Shown here one piece after another: positions 28,466 to 42,941 of a stretch of DNA of 64,000 bases. The notes beneath the pieces were generated by a model that saw only the letters and a list, made by a program, of their open reading frames with translations, made no database searches and was not told the DNA's origin. Source of the stretch: Eulemur rufifrons (lineage: Eukaryota; Chordata; Mammalia; Primates; Lemuridae); NCBI RefSeq assembly GCF_041146395.1, contig NC_091006.1, forward strand, positions 7,136,001 through 7,200,000. Reading direction: 5' to 3'. How positions within the stretch are numbered: the first letter of the stretch is position 1; each line of letters starts with the position of its first letter. A program made the position numbers and the translations under genes.

Positions 28466-28720
28466 AGTTAAAATATATTAAACACTTATTATATGCCTGG
28501 CACTGTTCTAAGGATCTTTACAATATTAATTCATTCTAATGTTCATGACAAGCCTGAGACAGCCAGAAACTGACAGAACCAAGATTCCAACCCAGATACT
28601 CTGGATCCACATTCCCCATTCTTTTTTTTTTTTTTTTTTTTAATTCTCCTCTCCTCACCAGGGATTGAAAGCTGGACACATCCCGTATTCTTAACCAGAA
28701 CATTGTACTGCCTCTCACAG
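28466..28720 (-). repeat. MIR SINE, reverse orientation, split by a poly(T) tract
   Basis: 'cacttattatatgcctggca', 'ctgttctaaggatctttaca' and 'ttcttaaccagaacattgta' are reverse-strand MIR words. A run of about 19 T lies at 28622-28641. Confidence 0.65.
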
Positions 28721-29639
28721 TTCACACAAAAAGAAGCCCAAAACACAACTGAGGTGCCAAACTTCAAACCGACCTAGCCAGTATTACAAATTTCAACTTA
28801 TGGACTCCCTGGAAAAATCCTGGCTCTTGTTGATATCAATTTCTCTGAAATTCTCACTCCTGAAAACCTCGCAGACGAATTGAAATCATCTGACCATCTC
28901 CATTCCCCCCTTGCTTTGAAAAGGAGGGCTGTAAAGACCAACCGATAGATATCTGGTGTGTGATTCCACCTAACCTCCTTACCAAATTAGAGTCTAAAAT
29001 TAATCCCTGGAGGTTGATTGCCATATCACGTTAGAAAAAAAGAGTGCAAAGGAAAATGTGACAGATTTGCCAAATGCTTACGTGAACATTAAGAGGAAAG
29101 GTGAGGGGCAATTGAGGGAGAACGATAGTTGGCTATCAATTTGCATATCCGCCTTCATTTACTAAAAATTTGCTGGAACCTCTATATCCTGAAATAAAAA
29201 AATGCATTTCTTAAACAGAAACAAAGCACAAGCTCACCCTTGACTTTTATGTGTGCAGTAATAATGCTCTCAACCGCCTCCTTCTTTTGGATAATGGTAC
29301 GACTGAGGAAGGATACAGTAACCATGAGACTCCACGCTTTTCTTGGAGCGCAGACTAAGTTTGAAAGGCCACACCCTCCCTCACGCCACAAAAAATGGCA
29401 AGGAAATAAACGGAGGAGGAATCGGTCTGAGTTAGCAGCTGGTTCCTGGGGACACAGCTCTCAAGACGCTGTGGTTCTCGACATGTAGCTGCCCTCCTGG
29501 GAGACCCTCAAGGGCACTTCCAGCTCTTAAATTCCCATCCCACGTCGAGGTCTGTGCCTTCTTGCGGAAAGCTTCATTCTAGACTTAATATCTGACCTCC
29601 CTACTGGGGCCATTCCTCTGCTGCAGCCCCCGTGACAGT
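28721..29639. other. Unassigned sequence
   Basis: No gene or repeat recognised. A possible minus-strand splice donor (AAGG|GTGAGC) lies near 29235, but no exon can be defined. Confidence 0.35.
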
Positions 29640-30230
29640 GAGGGGAGAAGACCCAGGAAGCGGCAGGAGCCGAGGGCCATCGGCACAGTGACACCCAAAC
29701 AGCCACAGCAAAGCGCGCTCAGTGTCCACACGTCCTCCTAGCCCTGAGGACAGGGCCCTCACGCACACACTCATACACCCCCTGTCCGTCACTCGTGATC
29801 TCACAATCCCCCTCTTCTGTTGCCCTTGCGCGCACGCACACACGCACGCCTGGGGATCCCGCACGTGCCCCGTCCGCGCCCCGGGGTTCCTCCCTTGAGC
29901 AATTCCCCCTTGCCCACCCGCACTGCCGGCTCGGTCCGGCTCGAGTCCCAGTCCGCAGAGACCCCTGACAGCCACCGATTTCTTCCCGGAATCTGACGGC
30001 CTCACCCCGCTATGTCCTCAACCCCTGGAGACCGGAAGTGGACTGTTAATTCAGACGCGGTGGCCACTGGGAAATGCAGTCCGGAGCCGAAAGAGCCTCG
30101 GAAGTCTAGTGCTCTGTTCTAGCCAGGTTGATCCCAGCATGCAACGTGAGCCCGAGACGAGCCCAGTGATTTGTGGGAGTTCCGGCCCGTGGAGGTGCGC
30201 AGGCGCATTTTACTGTATCCGTGAGGATCT
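29640..30230 (-). promoter_or_regulatory. CpG-rich candidate promoter of the minus-strand KRAB zinc-finger gene
   Basis: The segment is GC-rich and dense in CpG against an AT-rich background. It contains the palindromic NRF1-type word tgcgcaggcgca at 30196-30207, a ZNF143-like core tcccagcatgc at 30132-30142, an opposite-strand relative ctgggaaatgcagt at 30067-30080, and GGAAGT Ets-type words near 30034 and 30100. It lies about 7.5 kb upstream of the start exon, where KRAB zinc-finger genes commonly keep a non-coding first exon. The transcription start and donor were not determined. A bidirectional role is possible. Confidence 0.55.
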
Positions 30231-30320
30231 GGAGTCCGCCAGGTGTTTTGTTGTTTTTGGAGCGTCAAAATAACTTACTTTTCTCTCTATGGAAAAGAAT
30301 GCAGATGAGCCTAACTTTTA

Positions 30321-30666
<346 letters not shown>

Positions 30667-30984
30667 GAGCCTAACTTTTAAAGAAGAAACGAGAATTCAA
30701 AGTAAAATCGTGTCCACTTGTACCTGCTTTGACCTCTTTGTCTCAGTCCCCAGTGATAGGCTTCCGCTTCTCTGTGGTATGAAGGGGACTTAGGATAAAT
30801 TTTGAAAAGCTTGAACTAAAATATTGGTTGATTTTATACTTGGAGAGGAAGTGTAGTTACATAAGAGATTTCAGAGTCAAATGTTCTGGATTCTTCCAGG
30901 CATTTTTCCTGTTACCTGGATCGAAAAACGTTATTCAAGATGGCATAGGAAAAATGGAATAAAAAGAGGAAAACGTCTTTTCTT

Positions 30985-31426
30985 TACAGAATGTGATAGA
31001 AAACAAACAACAAGATAATAGACTTAAACCTAACCATACCAATAATCACATTAACTGTAAATCATCTAAACACCTTAGTTAAAAGACAGATTGTCAGCTT
31101 CAATTTTTTAAAAAGACCCAAGTATGTGCTACCTACAGGTAATACTTTAAATATAAAAATATTAGTAGGATAAAGCTAAAAGGATGGAAAAAAGATACAC
31201 CATCCTAACACTAGTCAAAAGAAGGCTGGAGTGGCTATATTAAAAACACAGTAGATTTCAGGGCAAAGAATATTACCAGAGATAAAGAAGTTTCATATAA
31301 TAATGATAAAGGAGACACTCATCAAGTGGAAACAAGAAACCCAAATTACGTTCCTAATAAAACAGCTTCAAAGTACGTGACGAAAAAACTGTTAAAACGA
31401 TAAGGAGACATACAAATCCACAAGTA
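30985..31426 (+). mobile_element. LINE-1 ORF2 fragment, left of a mariner insertion
   Basis: 'ctggagtggctatattaaaa', 'tttcagggcaaagaatatta' and 'ggagacatacaaatccacaa' follow the early ORF2 region. It resumes at 32711 after the mariner. Confidence 0.8.
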
Positions 31427-32710
31427 TTAAGTTATTAAGTATGAAATGTCCAATTTCCTTAAGTATTAAGTTTGAAGGTTGATATTTCTGACATTTCACA
31501 TTCACACTTCTTGTTTTATTTTTATTGTGAAGGTACAACCTCAGTCTTTCAAACGCATGTTTTGTCTTGTGATTATCTTACAAATGTTTTTAAGAACAAT
31601 TTTTGTGAAACCATGGATAAGTTAAAAATTCGTGTCATTTTTGAATGAGTTCTGTCGTGGAACTAATGCAGCACAGACAGCTTCAAGTATCAATGAAATA
31701 CTCGGGAAGGATGTGGCAAATGAATGCACACTACATCAATGGTTTGAGAAGTTCCATTCTGGTGATTTTAATCTTGAAAATGAGCCACATGAGTGACCTG
31801 AGACCAAGGTGGGTAATGATGAGCTGAAAGATGTAGTGGAAGCAAATCCAGCTCAACCTACGCATGAATTAGCAGCAAGGTGTGACGTTACTATTCCAAC
31901 AATATTGGACCATTTCAAACAAATTGGCAAGGTAAAGAAGCTGGATAGATGGGTTCTGCATGAATTAAACAAGCATTAGAAGAGAAATCATCTCGAAGCT
32001 TGCCTTTCTTTGCTGTCATGACATAAAGGTGAACCATTTCTACACCATATTGTTATGTGTGATGAAAAATGGATTCTTCTTAACAATTCCAAGCTTTCGC
32101 ACAATGGATGGATGAAGATGAAGTGCCGAAATACAGTCCAAAGCTGAATGTTCATCAGAAAAAGCTAATGGTGTCTGAATGGTGGTCCAGCGCCGGTATT
32201 ATCCACTACAGCTTCATGAAACCTGGTCAATCGATTACAGCAGTTGTCTACTGAAACCAATTGGACAAAATGGTGAGGGTGCTTGCAATTAAGCAGCTGA
32301 GATTGGTCAATAGAGACAGGCCAATCCTCTTACAAGACAACCAACACCCAACCACGTGTCACACAAACAACACTGCTCAAACTGCAGAAGCTGGACTTGG
32401 AAAATCTCTGTCATCCACTGTATTCACCAGACCTTGCGCCAACTGACTACCACTTCTTCCAGGCTTGAGACCACTTCTTGCAAGAAAAAATACTCAACTC
32501 TCAACAAACTGTGGAAAATGCCTTTTGTGATTTCGTTACCATTCCCTCTCCAAATTTCTTTGCTGCTGGCATAAACAAGCCTACCGTTAAGATGGCAAAA
32601 CTGTGTCGACAGTTTAGGTTCATACTTTGATTAATTGTACTGCTTCATGTTTCAGATATAATAAACTACACTTTGATTCAAAATTGGACATTTTATATTT
32701 AATGACCTAA
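31427..32710 (+). mobile_element. Full-length Hsmar2-like mariner element
   Basis: About 1284 bp with terminal inverted repeats: the left end 'ttaagttattaagtatgaaa' pairs with the right end '...tatttaatgacctaa', and the element is flanked by TA on both sides, the expected mariner target duplication. The internal sequence encodes a broken Tc1/mariner transposase. Its length matches intact mariner copies. The start-proximal words (KLKIRVIFE) fit the Hsmar2 lineage better than Hsmar1, from memory. Confidence 0.9.
31614..32628 (+). pseudogene. Broken mariner transposase
   Basis: It opens with ATG and the KLKIRVIFE start, then hits a TGA within about 12 codons, with further stops and frame changes downstream. 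The three catalytic acidic positions can still be located: CDEKWIL near 32060, ILLQDN near 32325 and APTDYHFF near 32443. The DNA-cleaving chemistry of this family uses these three Asp residues. Related to the module in SETMAR, but this copy is not fused to a host domain and cannot make a full protein. Confidence 0.85.
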
Positions 32711-33100
32711 TATGATCGGATATTTCAATATGTTCTGTCTCAATAATTGACAAAACAAACACAGAAAAGCAGCAGGGTATAGTAGATTTGAAAACATATC
32801 AGCCAACTTGATCTCATTTATAGTTATGGAACATTCTTCCCAATGGCAGCAAAATTTATCTTATGTACACAGGGAACATTTGCCAGCATAGGCCATATTC
32901 TGTACAGGCCATAAAACAAGCCTCAGTGAACTCAGAAGGATTCAAGTCACACAAAGCATGTTCTTTGACAAAAATAGAATTAAATTAGAAATCAATAGAT
33001 GACTAATATATTGTCCAAAGTAGTAAATATTTGAAAATGTATAAGTACTAAAATAATTGAAATTATATGATATTTGGAACATTGTGAAACAAAATTTTCT
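32711..33100 (+). mobile_element. LINE-1 ORF2 fragment, right of the mariner insertion
   Basis: It continues the 30985 fragment: 'gtctcaataattgacaaaac', 'tcagccaacttgatctcatt' and 'gccataaaacaagcctcagt', the endonuclease-to-RT region of ORF2. Confidence 0.8.
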
Positions 33101-33284
33101 GTTATATTCTAAAGGGTCAGAATAATATATTTACATTAAAGCAAAATAACAGTTTTATATTAAGGCAAATTTTTTAAGCTGTTTATATTGACTGAACATT
33201 AAAATAAGGAAAAGCAGAATAATTATTATTGGCATATATTCCTCTAATCAATTTCTTAACCAGTATCACCATATTTTAATATAT

Positions 33285-34435
33285 ATATATTTTTCTATTT
33301 CAGAACATTACAGGGGTACAAATGTTTAGGTTACATGTATTGCCTTTGCCCTATCCAAGTCAGAGCTACAAGCATGTCTATCCCCCAGATGGTGCACATT
33401 ACACCCATTGGATGTGAATGTACACATCCTCTCCTCCCCCCCAAGCTGCCTGACATCCAATGAATGTTACTACCATTGTGCACATAAGTGTTGATCGATT
33501 AATACCAATTTGATGGTGAGTATATGTGGTGCTTGTTTTTCCATTCTTGCGATACTTCACTTAGTAGAATGGGTTCCAGCTCCATCCATGATAATACAAG
33601 AGGTGCTAGATCATCGTTGTTTTTTTGTGACTGAGTAGTGCTCTGTGGTATATGTATACCACATTTTATTAATCCACTCATGTATTGATGGGCACTTGGG
33701 TTGTTTCCACATCTTTGCAATTGTGAATTGTGCTGCCATAAACATTCTAGTGCAGATGTCTTTTTTATAGAATGTCTTTTTTTTTCCTTTGGGTACATGC
33801 CCAGCAATAAGATTGCTGGATCAAATGGTATTTCTACTTTTAGCTCTTTGAGGAATCTCCATATTGCTTTTCACAGAGGTTGTACTAGTTTGCAGTCCTA
33901 CCAGCAGTATATGAGTGTTCCTATCTCTCCACAACCACACCGACATTTGTTGTTTTGGGACTTTTTGATAGAAGCCATTCTCACTGGAGTTAGGTGATAT
34001 CCCATTGTGGTTTTGATTTGCATTTCCCTGATGATTAGAGATATTGAGCATTTTTTCATACATTTCTTGGCCATTAGTCTGTTTTGGTTTTTTTTTTTAA
34101 GTTTCTGTTTATGTCCTTTGCCCACTTTTTAATGGGGTTGTTTGAGTTTTTCTTGCTGATTTTCCTGAGTTCTGTATAGATTCTAGTTATTGGCCCTTTA
34201 TCAGATGTGTAGCATGTGAATGTTTTTTTCCCCATTCTGTAGGTTGTCTGTTTGCTCTCATGATAGTTTCCTTGGCCATGCAGAAGCTTTTAAATTTGAT
34301 CAGGTCTCATTTATTTATTTTTGTTGTTGCTGTGATTGCCTTTGGGGGTCTTGTTCATAAATTGTTTCCCTAGGCTGATGTCTATAAGAGTATTTCCAAC
34401 ATTTTCTTCTAGAATTCTTATAGCAGGTTTTATTC
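33285..34435 (-). mobile_element. LINE-1, 5'-truncated, relatively young copy
   Basis: The minus-strand 3' UTR ends near 'cattacaggggtacaaatgt' and the element runs into ORF2. Plus-strand words include 'catgtattgatgggcacttg', 'gcaataagattgctggatca' and 'ttgcatttccctgatgatta'. Divergence looks lower than in other L1s here. The 3' end type differs from human L1PA and probably belongs to a strepsirrhine family. Confidence 0.85.
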
Positions 34436-34440
34436 TTTTA

Positions 34441-34560
34441 TTGAGAAAGGGTCTTGCTATGTTGTCCAGGCTGACCTCAATGTCCTGGGCTCAAGCAATC
34501 CTCCTGCCTCAGCCTCACAAGTAGCTGGGATTATAGGTGCATGCAACTTTGCCCAGCTGG
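34441..34560 (-). repeat. FLAM-like 7SL-derived monomer, reverse orientation
   Basis: 'gagaaagggtcttgctatgt', 'tgtccaggctgacctcaatg', 'cctgcctcagcctcacaagt' and 'tgcccagctgg'. One arm only. Confidence 0.75.
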
Positions 34561-36832
<2,272 letters not shown>

Positions 36833-39479
36833 ACATTTTACTTTTTTGTCACATTTTGCATATAGAACTATATATGTATTGATTAGAATTTTTAATTTTT
36901 AATAACCTTAGATTTTAGTAAAAATCTAAGAAGCAAGAAATCTTGAATTGTCTGTCACATATCAGTATTTTATAGATGGGAACCATTTTATAATTTTCTG
37001 AAGCATGTTTTCTTATAATAACAATTTTTAATCTTGTTTGGAAATGACCCAGACATTTAATGAGTATCTATTATTTAATTTAATGCAACTTTAAGTTTCA
37101 AATTACATGAAGAGTTCATTTATAGATATTTATCCCATTTACATTTACCTAATTTACTTATTTTTAACAGTTTACCTAGGTTACTTATGAGAACTGAGAT
37201 ATTAGGCAAAGCTAATCATCATTGCAAGTTATTTTCCTGTTAACCATTTTTATATGCTGTGAATATCAGGCATTCACCTAAGTAAAAACTTTAAAGTTAA
37301 ATATGTGGGTATTTTGCCGATAACTCAGAAGATACAACTGTTTTCATTAAACCAACAATATTAAATTAGTTTTACTTATCAAAAAAATGATAGAAAGATC
37401 ATTCTATTTTAGGCTGGCTTTATATCTTTATAACCCTTTGTGTCAAACCCTGACACCTTAAAATATCCAGCAGGAACAAATATAAAACTATCTGATTAAT
37501 AAACCCATGCAAAAAAAAAAAAAAGGCATGCTGACAATTTTAAACACATTTTCATTTTTATTTTATTGATAATTTAAAAAGCCAGTTTATTTGTTAAAGA
37601 TTTACTTAGTCATCTGAACTAAAAGGCATTTAGGTTATTTACATGAGTGTCCATGTATCTAATAAATAAAATTCTTTAAGGTATTTCTGGTTAACTGTGA
37701 TAACCTTGTAGACATAACATATAACATGGTACATGTACATATGCATAAGTACCTCTAAACACATGCACACACACAAATGAAGATCTTATAGCTTTCATTT
37801 TAGAATTTTAGTCATGAGACAGTAATACAAACTCATCAGTTTATAAAGGAAAGTTGGAACCAAGTTATATTTCTGACAAAATTGGGACACATGCCTAAAG
37901 TTTATTTGCTCTGAAGGTAATCTAATGAAGGCTGTGGACCAAAATTTGGGGTAAGGCAGTTTCCACGGCACTTTGATAGTTTTAAAAACCTATTTTACTC
38001 CCTTTCTTCCTTTTCTTTAATTTTCAAATGAGTTTAGGGTTAAATTTTCAAATTTACATTTAGCTAGGTCTGGCTGAATTATATAGGAACAGCAAACTCT
38101 CCAAGTAGCCTTGAATTAGTAACAAATCTATCTTTTATTTTCTGGTCTATTAGTAGTTTGCTTGATTAGCAAGCAAATGCAGGCACAGAAGAATTTTAGT
38201 AGTTTTTTTTTTTCTTTTCTTTCTTTCGTTTTTTTTTTTTTTTTTTTTTTCTTCTTTTTGGATTTTTCCTTTTAGCCTCTGCATGGCAGAAAAAGCAAAA
38301 TTTTTATACTGGACAGAGAATACCTTATATTATTGGTCTGAGCACAAGATTTGACTTGTTTGATCTGAGAACCTAATCTTTTATAAACATTTACCTAGTT
38401 CTTTTCCTTTTAGATTATTAATTTTTCAATTAAATATTTGGTCATCATATGCAATTGTTAGTCAGGCAACCCTAAGTTTATATTTCTAAAATGTGTCAAG
38501 GGTGTTGGTTACCATGGAGCGGTTATAATTTTCAAGCCATTAATTTGAAAGCCTTTAAGACTTTTTTAAAAAATCTTGACAGAAATACCATGAGCAGTGA
38601 GTAGAAAAGTCACTGCTTAACACCAGTAAAAAAAATCAATGGATTCAAAATAGGCAGGGAAAAAAAACAGAGAGATAGAGAACTTAGAAGACTCTATGTG
38701 TTAACTCTATAGTTGCAGGTTTTTCCAATAATGACCATTTGAGCTCTGAATTTTCCTTAATGTAATTTGTCCATCAGTTTAAAACTGTACATAAGAATGG
38801 ACCATATTATGTAGATGGCTGAAGTCCCAGAAAACCTGACATACCTTAATGTTTGAGAATCTCATTCCATTTCTTATTAATCTCCTAAGAGCAAAGAAAA
38901 TCCTATAAATCCTGTCAGGGAATGTCAGGACTTCAGGCCAGCATTTTAGACAGTGATGACTGCCCTGAAGTAGCCATCCTTCATCTGCTGTTTAGAATAT
39001 TTATTTTTACTCCTGGAAGATTTTCAGAAACAAGCAAGGGGAAAGGGTCCAATCAAATAAAAAGAAACCAAGATAAGAGTGTTCACAAAAATTTTAACGA
39101 GGTGTGCAGATCAAACAAAATATTAAACTAAGCACACAAACCAGAGGAGACATGCCTCCCAGACAGAAAGCAGATTCCATAGAAACCAAGAATACTCAGA
39201 CCAGAAAGACATTTGTCTTTATACCAGAAAGGACTCACCAGAAAAGACAAAACTTCTTCTATCATCCCAGAAGGGGTGTATGGTCCTTTATTATTAAGGC
39301 AGCCTTGCCCAAACCAGATCTCAAATAAAGTCATAATGTGTCTTCCAAAAGAAGGGAGGCTCAGCCTGAGAGAAGACCCACCAGGGCGGAAAGACGAGCC
39401 GTGGAAGTGGAGGCTCAAAGGACCCCTCTGAGTGCTGCTCACCAGTGTCAGGAATTGCCCGTTCCTTCCCATAGTGACC
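36833..39479. other. AT-rich block, unassigned
   Basis: No gene seen. It contains a long pyrimidine tract (38203-38269). The part after about 38900 is less AT-rich and may belong to the LTR-like unit that follows. Confidence 0.35.
38203..38269. repeat. Pyrimidine-rich T/C tract
   Basis: Almost pure T with scattered C and one G over about 67 bases; possibly the remnant poly(A) of a reverse-oriented retroelement. Confidence 0.85.
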
Positions 39480-39990
39480 TGCTTCGGGTCTCCCCTCTGA
39501 CTCCGTGTATAGCAACCTAAATAACAGAGAGAGGCTCTCTAAAAGAAAAGGTGTTTATTTGAGAACAGAGCATTGCAGTGGGAAGACACGTGCCATAGTA
39601 AACTATGTGCGTATTCAGGGAGGTAAAGGAAGACAAAGCTTTCAAAAGAAAAAAAATGAGGAGGATTACTTAATTGTTTTGAAATAATTATCCTTGCCTA
39701 CAAAGATCAATAACAAGGGTGACACCAGCCTGAGGCTGGACAGGCAGTTGCTCGGCAGATGTCCTTGCAGAAGTATTTTTTTGTGTCAGGTTATGATGGC
39801 CTGTGTGCAAGTTGTGGTGTTTGTAGCCTTTTGTAGTATTTTTTGTGATCAGGTATACAAGCGTGAGAACCCACTCTTCCCGGCCTTCTCTGGCTCTATT
39901 GCCGGAACAGAATTAACAGTTCTTAATGCTAGTGAATCCACTTTTATCCTGACAGTTTTCACAGCTCCTATTACCAGTTTATGTTGTTGA
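39480..39990 (-). mobile_element. Possible ERVL-type LTR, reverse orientation
   Basis: On the minus strand the segment would begin TGTCAACAACATAAACTGG at 39990. Plus-strand words 'gtttatttgagaacagagca' and 'actatgtgcgtattcaggga' resemble the R/U5 part of several ERVL LTRs. The far end and target duplication are not found. Confidence 0.35.
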
Positions 39991-40189
39991 CAGCCAAATG
40001 GATATTTTCAAAGCAAGCCTTCCATCTGAGCTCTACCCATACATATGTGTGTGTAACATATGACTAGTCACATATATAATGTAGGGGCCTTAGAGACTCT
40101 GTGTTAAATAGAGTGTGCATTATCCTTATATCCAAACTATAGCTTCCCCACCTTCTCAGTATCAAGAAACACACACAATCAGGACCAGT

Positions 40190-40700
40190 CCAGCTGCTGA
40201 AGTGAGAGACCTGTGAGTCATTGTCCATACCAGCCTTTCACAAATAATTATTTATGAAACAATTGCCAAGTTTCTCAAGTCCATCTGCTCCTCTTCATGC
40301 TAATTTTCATCATCTTTATCAGGTGTCATCATCCCCTCTAACCTAGTTTACTTCAAACATCTCCTAATTCTTTTCAATCCAAAAAACTATGCTCATAATT
40401 GTTAGGCAAATTATATCATTTTCTTAATGCTCCCTAACTCCTTGATAAAATCCTTAAATTGCCTGAAATTACTGTTGGGATTTGTGGTACAAATTCCTAA
40501 TCTAATCTGTAAAACGTGGCAAATTGTCATTGCACCTTAACTCAGTAACGTCGGCTCATGCCTAATTCTCTTGTTATTAGCACACAAGACACATGAGATT
40601 TCTTTCAGCTCGGTTTGTCCTATGTTCCTCTCTGCAAACGGGGTTCAGACGTGCTTTTCCATTTGCCAAAAGCACCCACTATGGCCAGTAAACTCCTCTA
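40190..40700 (+). repeat. Possible L2 LINE fragment
   Basis: 'caagtttctcaagtccatct', 'ttgataaaatccttaaattg' and the layout to 'gttcctctctgcaaacgggg' resemble the L2 3' region, strongly diverged. Confidence 0.35.
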
Positions 40701-41459
40701 AAATACTCAGGGAGCAGCCTAACCTGCAGATACAAAGGTGTCAAAAGACAAAATTACAACAGATATAGTTTAAAGCTCTTAACTGGCTTTTATTTGTGAT
40801 TTTAGAATTGGGCAACACTTTGTGCTACAAAAATAGAATGAGTGTGTAGATGATCTGAGCAGAGGACATTGGTTTCATACGTGACTGAAAAGAGCTAAGG
40901 AAAGCAGACACCGAGAACAAAAAGCAGATTGGCTGTTTCAAAGTTACTTTCCTTTTAAAGGTTTAAGGAGAGGGGATTTAGTCATGCTAACTAAAACTAG
41001 CCTGTTTGGGGATTTGGCTATTATCTCTCCCCATCCCCCCAACCCCCGATTTCTTGGAAGGTCAGATAAACAACCCAGTTTTGGCTTGGTGGTGTGGAAC
41101 TTCAGCATGAGCGACCCCATTTTCGTTTGGTCTTTTGGGCCTTGTGCGAGAGCTTGGTCCAAACTAATGGCCTTCTTTCTATAAATTGCATTTAACAAGG
41201 GGAAGCTGTCCGTGGTGCTGAAACAAACCACCCTGAGCTCCTCATTGCAGCAACCTGTGTAACTGCAACTGTATCAGTATTGTGTCATTGTTTGTTTGAT
41301 GTCTGGATCCCCCACAGTCTTTATTGTAGTAGTTTCCTTCCTGTTCACTGCTGTATCTAAAATAGGTGTGATGCAGAGAAGGTACTTCACAGTATGTGAT
41401 GAATGGATGAATGAGCATTGTGCAGTAGTATCTGCAATTGGGTGAGTTCTCCATCTTCC
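40701..41459. other. 3' flank of the V1R gene, nothing assigned
   Basis: No gene or confident repeat seen. Confidence 0.4.
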
Positions 41460-42362
41460 TCAGCAGGAAGAGCAGAGGCTGGAGATATGGGTGTCACTTT
41501 TTAAGAGCAAAAAAGGGCTGAAGGTTGGAAAACAAGATGTTATAAATGCACTGGTTTCCACAAGCCATGACTGTGGATTGTCTAAAGGATTACCATAAGC
41601 GTCAACAGCAGAAGCGAAAGAATAAAATAAGACAAAAGTGCTCACAAGCATCAGGATAGATTTTGTGGCTCTGGTCTCTGGGGATATTTGGGAGGATTGT
41701 CTAGTGCTATGAATGTATCGGACTTGCTGTTTGTGCCTGTGAAGGAAAAATATCATGAATCCACTGGCCCATATCATGATTCCCAAACAAATAATGTCAA
41801 TAAAGGAGAAAATAACTGAGCACATTGATTCTGCAATTGTATCGATAAATAGACGAGAACAGTATCTAAGATTTGATTTCATGGTGATATTTCTGCTATT
41901 CTTTTGGCCAGTGATTCTCATAGGAACAATGATATTTATCAACAAATGAAACAGCCAGCTTATGATACAGGGAGAATTAATATACTTTGAGGATTTGAAT
42001 TTGAGTGCTATCCATCTGGAGCTTGTGGGATTGATACTTAAGGCCTGGAAGCCACCTAAAAGACAGGTGGTGCTGAGAGAATTTCCCCAGGCCACTCTGT
42101 GACAATAAAAGACAAGTTTACATCCAACATCATCCAGGAAATACTGCAAACCAAAGGCTTCCATTGTCTGAGGGATTCCTCCACAAAGAAGTATCAATGT
42201 ATTGGCTAAGGCAAGATGGCTGGCGATTTGCTCAGATGGTCTCAATCTATGTCTCCTAAAAAGAGAACAGATATAAAGACAAAGGAGTAAAGAATTCCCC
42301 ACAATCCCTGTTCCAGTCTGAACGAGGATGATCGGACCCATTGCTGCTTCGATAGAAATCAT
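41460..42362 (-). CDS. Vomeronasal type-1 receptor (V1R), intact single-exon CDS
   Basis: A 300-residue seven-helix receptor for pheromone-like ligands, expected at the membrane of vomeronasal sensory neurons, signalling through Gi2 and TRPC2. Seven hydrophobic segments are visible. V1R hallmarks appear in order: GNSLLL in helix 1, RPSEQIASHLALANT into helix 2, CKLVFYCHRVAWGNSLSTTC in helix 3, FQALSI and SSRWIALK after it, a glycosylation site NIT in extracellular loop 2, PETRATKSILMLVSTFVLFY in helix 6, and CFPTFSPFLLL in helix 7. The ATG at 42362 has a purine at -3; a second Met eight codons on is less likely. There is no stop or frameshift. A minus-strand acceptor (tttttctccag, ending 42404) lies about 40 bp upstream, as expected for a 5' UTR exon spliced to the coding exon. 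V1R genes often sit in zinc-finger clusters on 19q-like segments. Confidence 0.93.
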   Translation of the reverse strand: MISIEAAMGPIILVQTGTGIVGNSLLLCLYICSLFRRHRLRPSEQIASHLALANTLILLCGGIPQTMEAFGLQYFLDDVGCKLVFYCHRVAWGNSLSTTCLLGGFQALSINPTSSRWIALKFKSSKYINSPCIISWLFHLLINIIVPMRITGQKNSRNITMKSNLRYCSRLFIDTIAESMCSVIFSFIDIICLGIMIWASGFMIFFLHRHKQQVRYIHSTRQSSQISPETRATKSILMLVSTFVLFYSFASAVDAYGNPLDNPQSWLVETSAFITSCFPTFSPFLLLKSDTHISSLCSSC

Positions 42363-42619
42363 TCCCCGGTGACAGAGGAATGATTTTGCTCAGATCCAGG
42401 AAGCTGGAGAAAAACAGAAGGAACACATGAGTTTCTTTAAGTCAAATGAAATATATTTTTTACTGTGATTTCTTTAAAATTTCCTTTCTGGGAACCCTAT
42501 TCTATTGTCACACATAAAAATCCCATCTGTGAACGTTTTTTTCTCCTTATCACCTAATATCTCTCTCTTGGTACCTATTATAACAACTGAATTTATCTTA
42601 TTGGATTATCTTTTTAATT

Positions 42620-42743
42620 AGTTTTTTGTACAGACAGAGTCTCGCAATGTTGCCCAGGCTGGGCACTCCCAGCCTGAAGCGACCTTCTCATCTCAGCCTC
42701 CCAAAAGTGCTGGGATTACAGGCGTGAGCCACCACACCTGGCC
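42620..42743 (-). repeat. Old Alu/FRAM-like arm, reverse orientation
   Basis: 'acagagtctcgcaatgttgc' and 'tgctgggattacaggcgtga', then 'gccaccacacctggcc'. Truncated old Alu, just upstream of the V1R gene. Confidence 0.8.
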
Positions 42744-42941
42744 TGTATTATTTTATTTCTGTTGAAGGAAGACAATTTCCTCCAATAGAAATTCCTCCCA
42801 TGAAGGCAAGGTTCTTGTCTACCTTAGTCCCTATCTAGGGTCTTGAAAAATATATTATTCGTAATCAGTCAATAAATATCTATTACATAAATAAATGAAC
42901 AACTGAACGGAGTTTTTATTTCTATGTCAAAAATTATTTCA

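Noticed and set aside
29601..30005. 134-codon minus-strand open frame in the CpG-rich block
   Set aside because: CpG-rich composition explains the open frame; no domain or known family.
31645..32574. Possible SETMAR-like functional transposase gene
   Set aside because: An early stop, frame changes and no upstream SET-domain exon. It is an ordinary mariner fossil with both ends.
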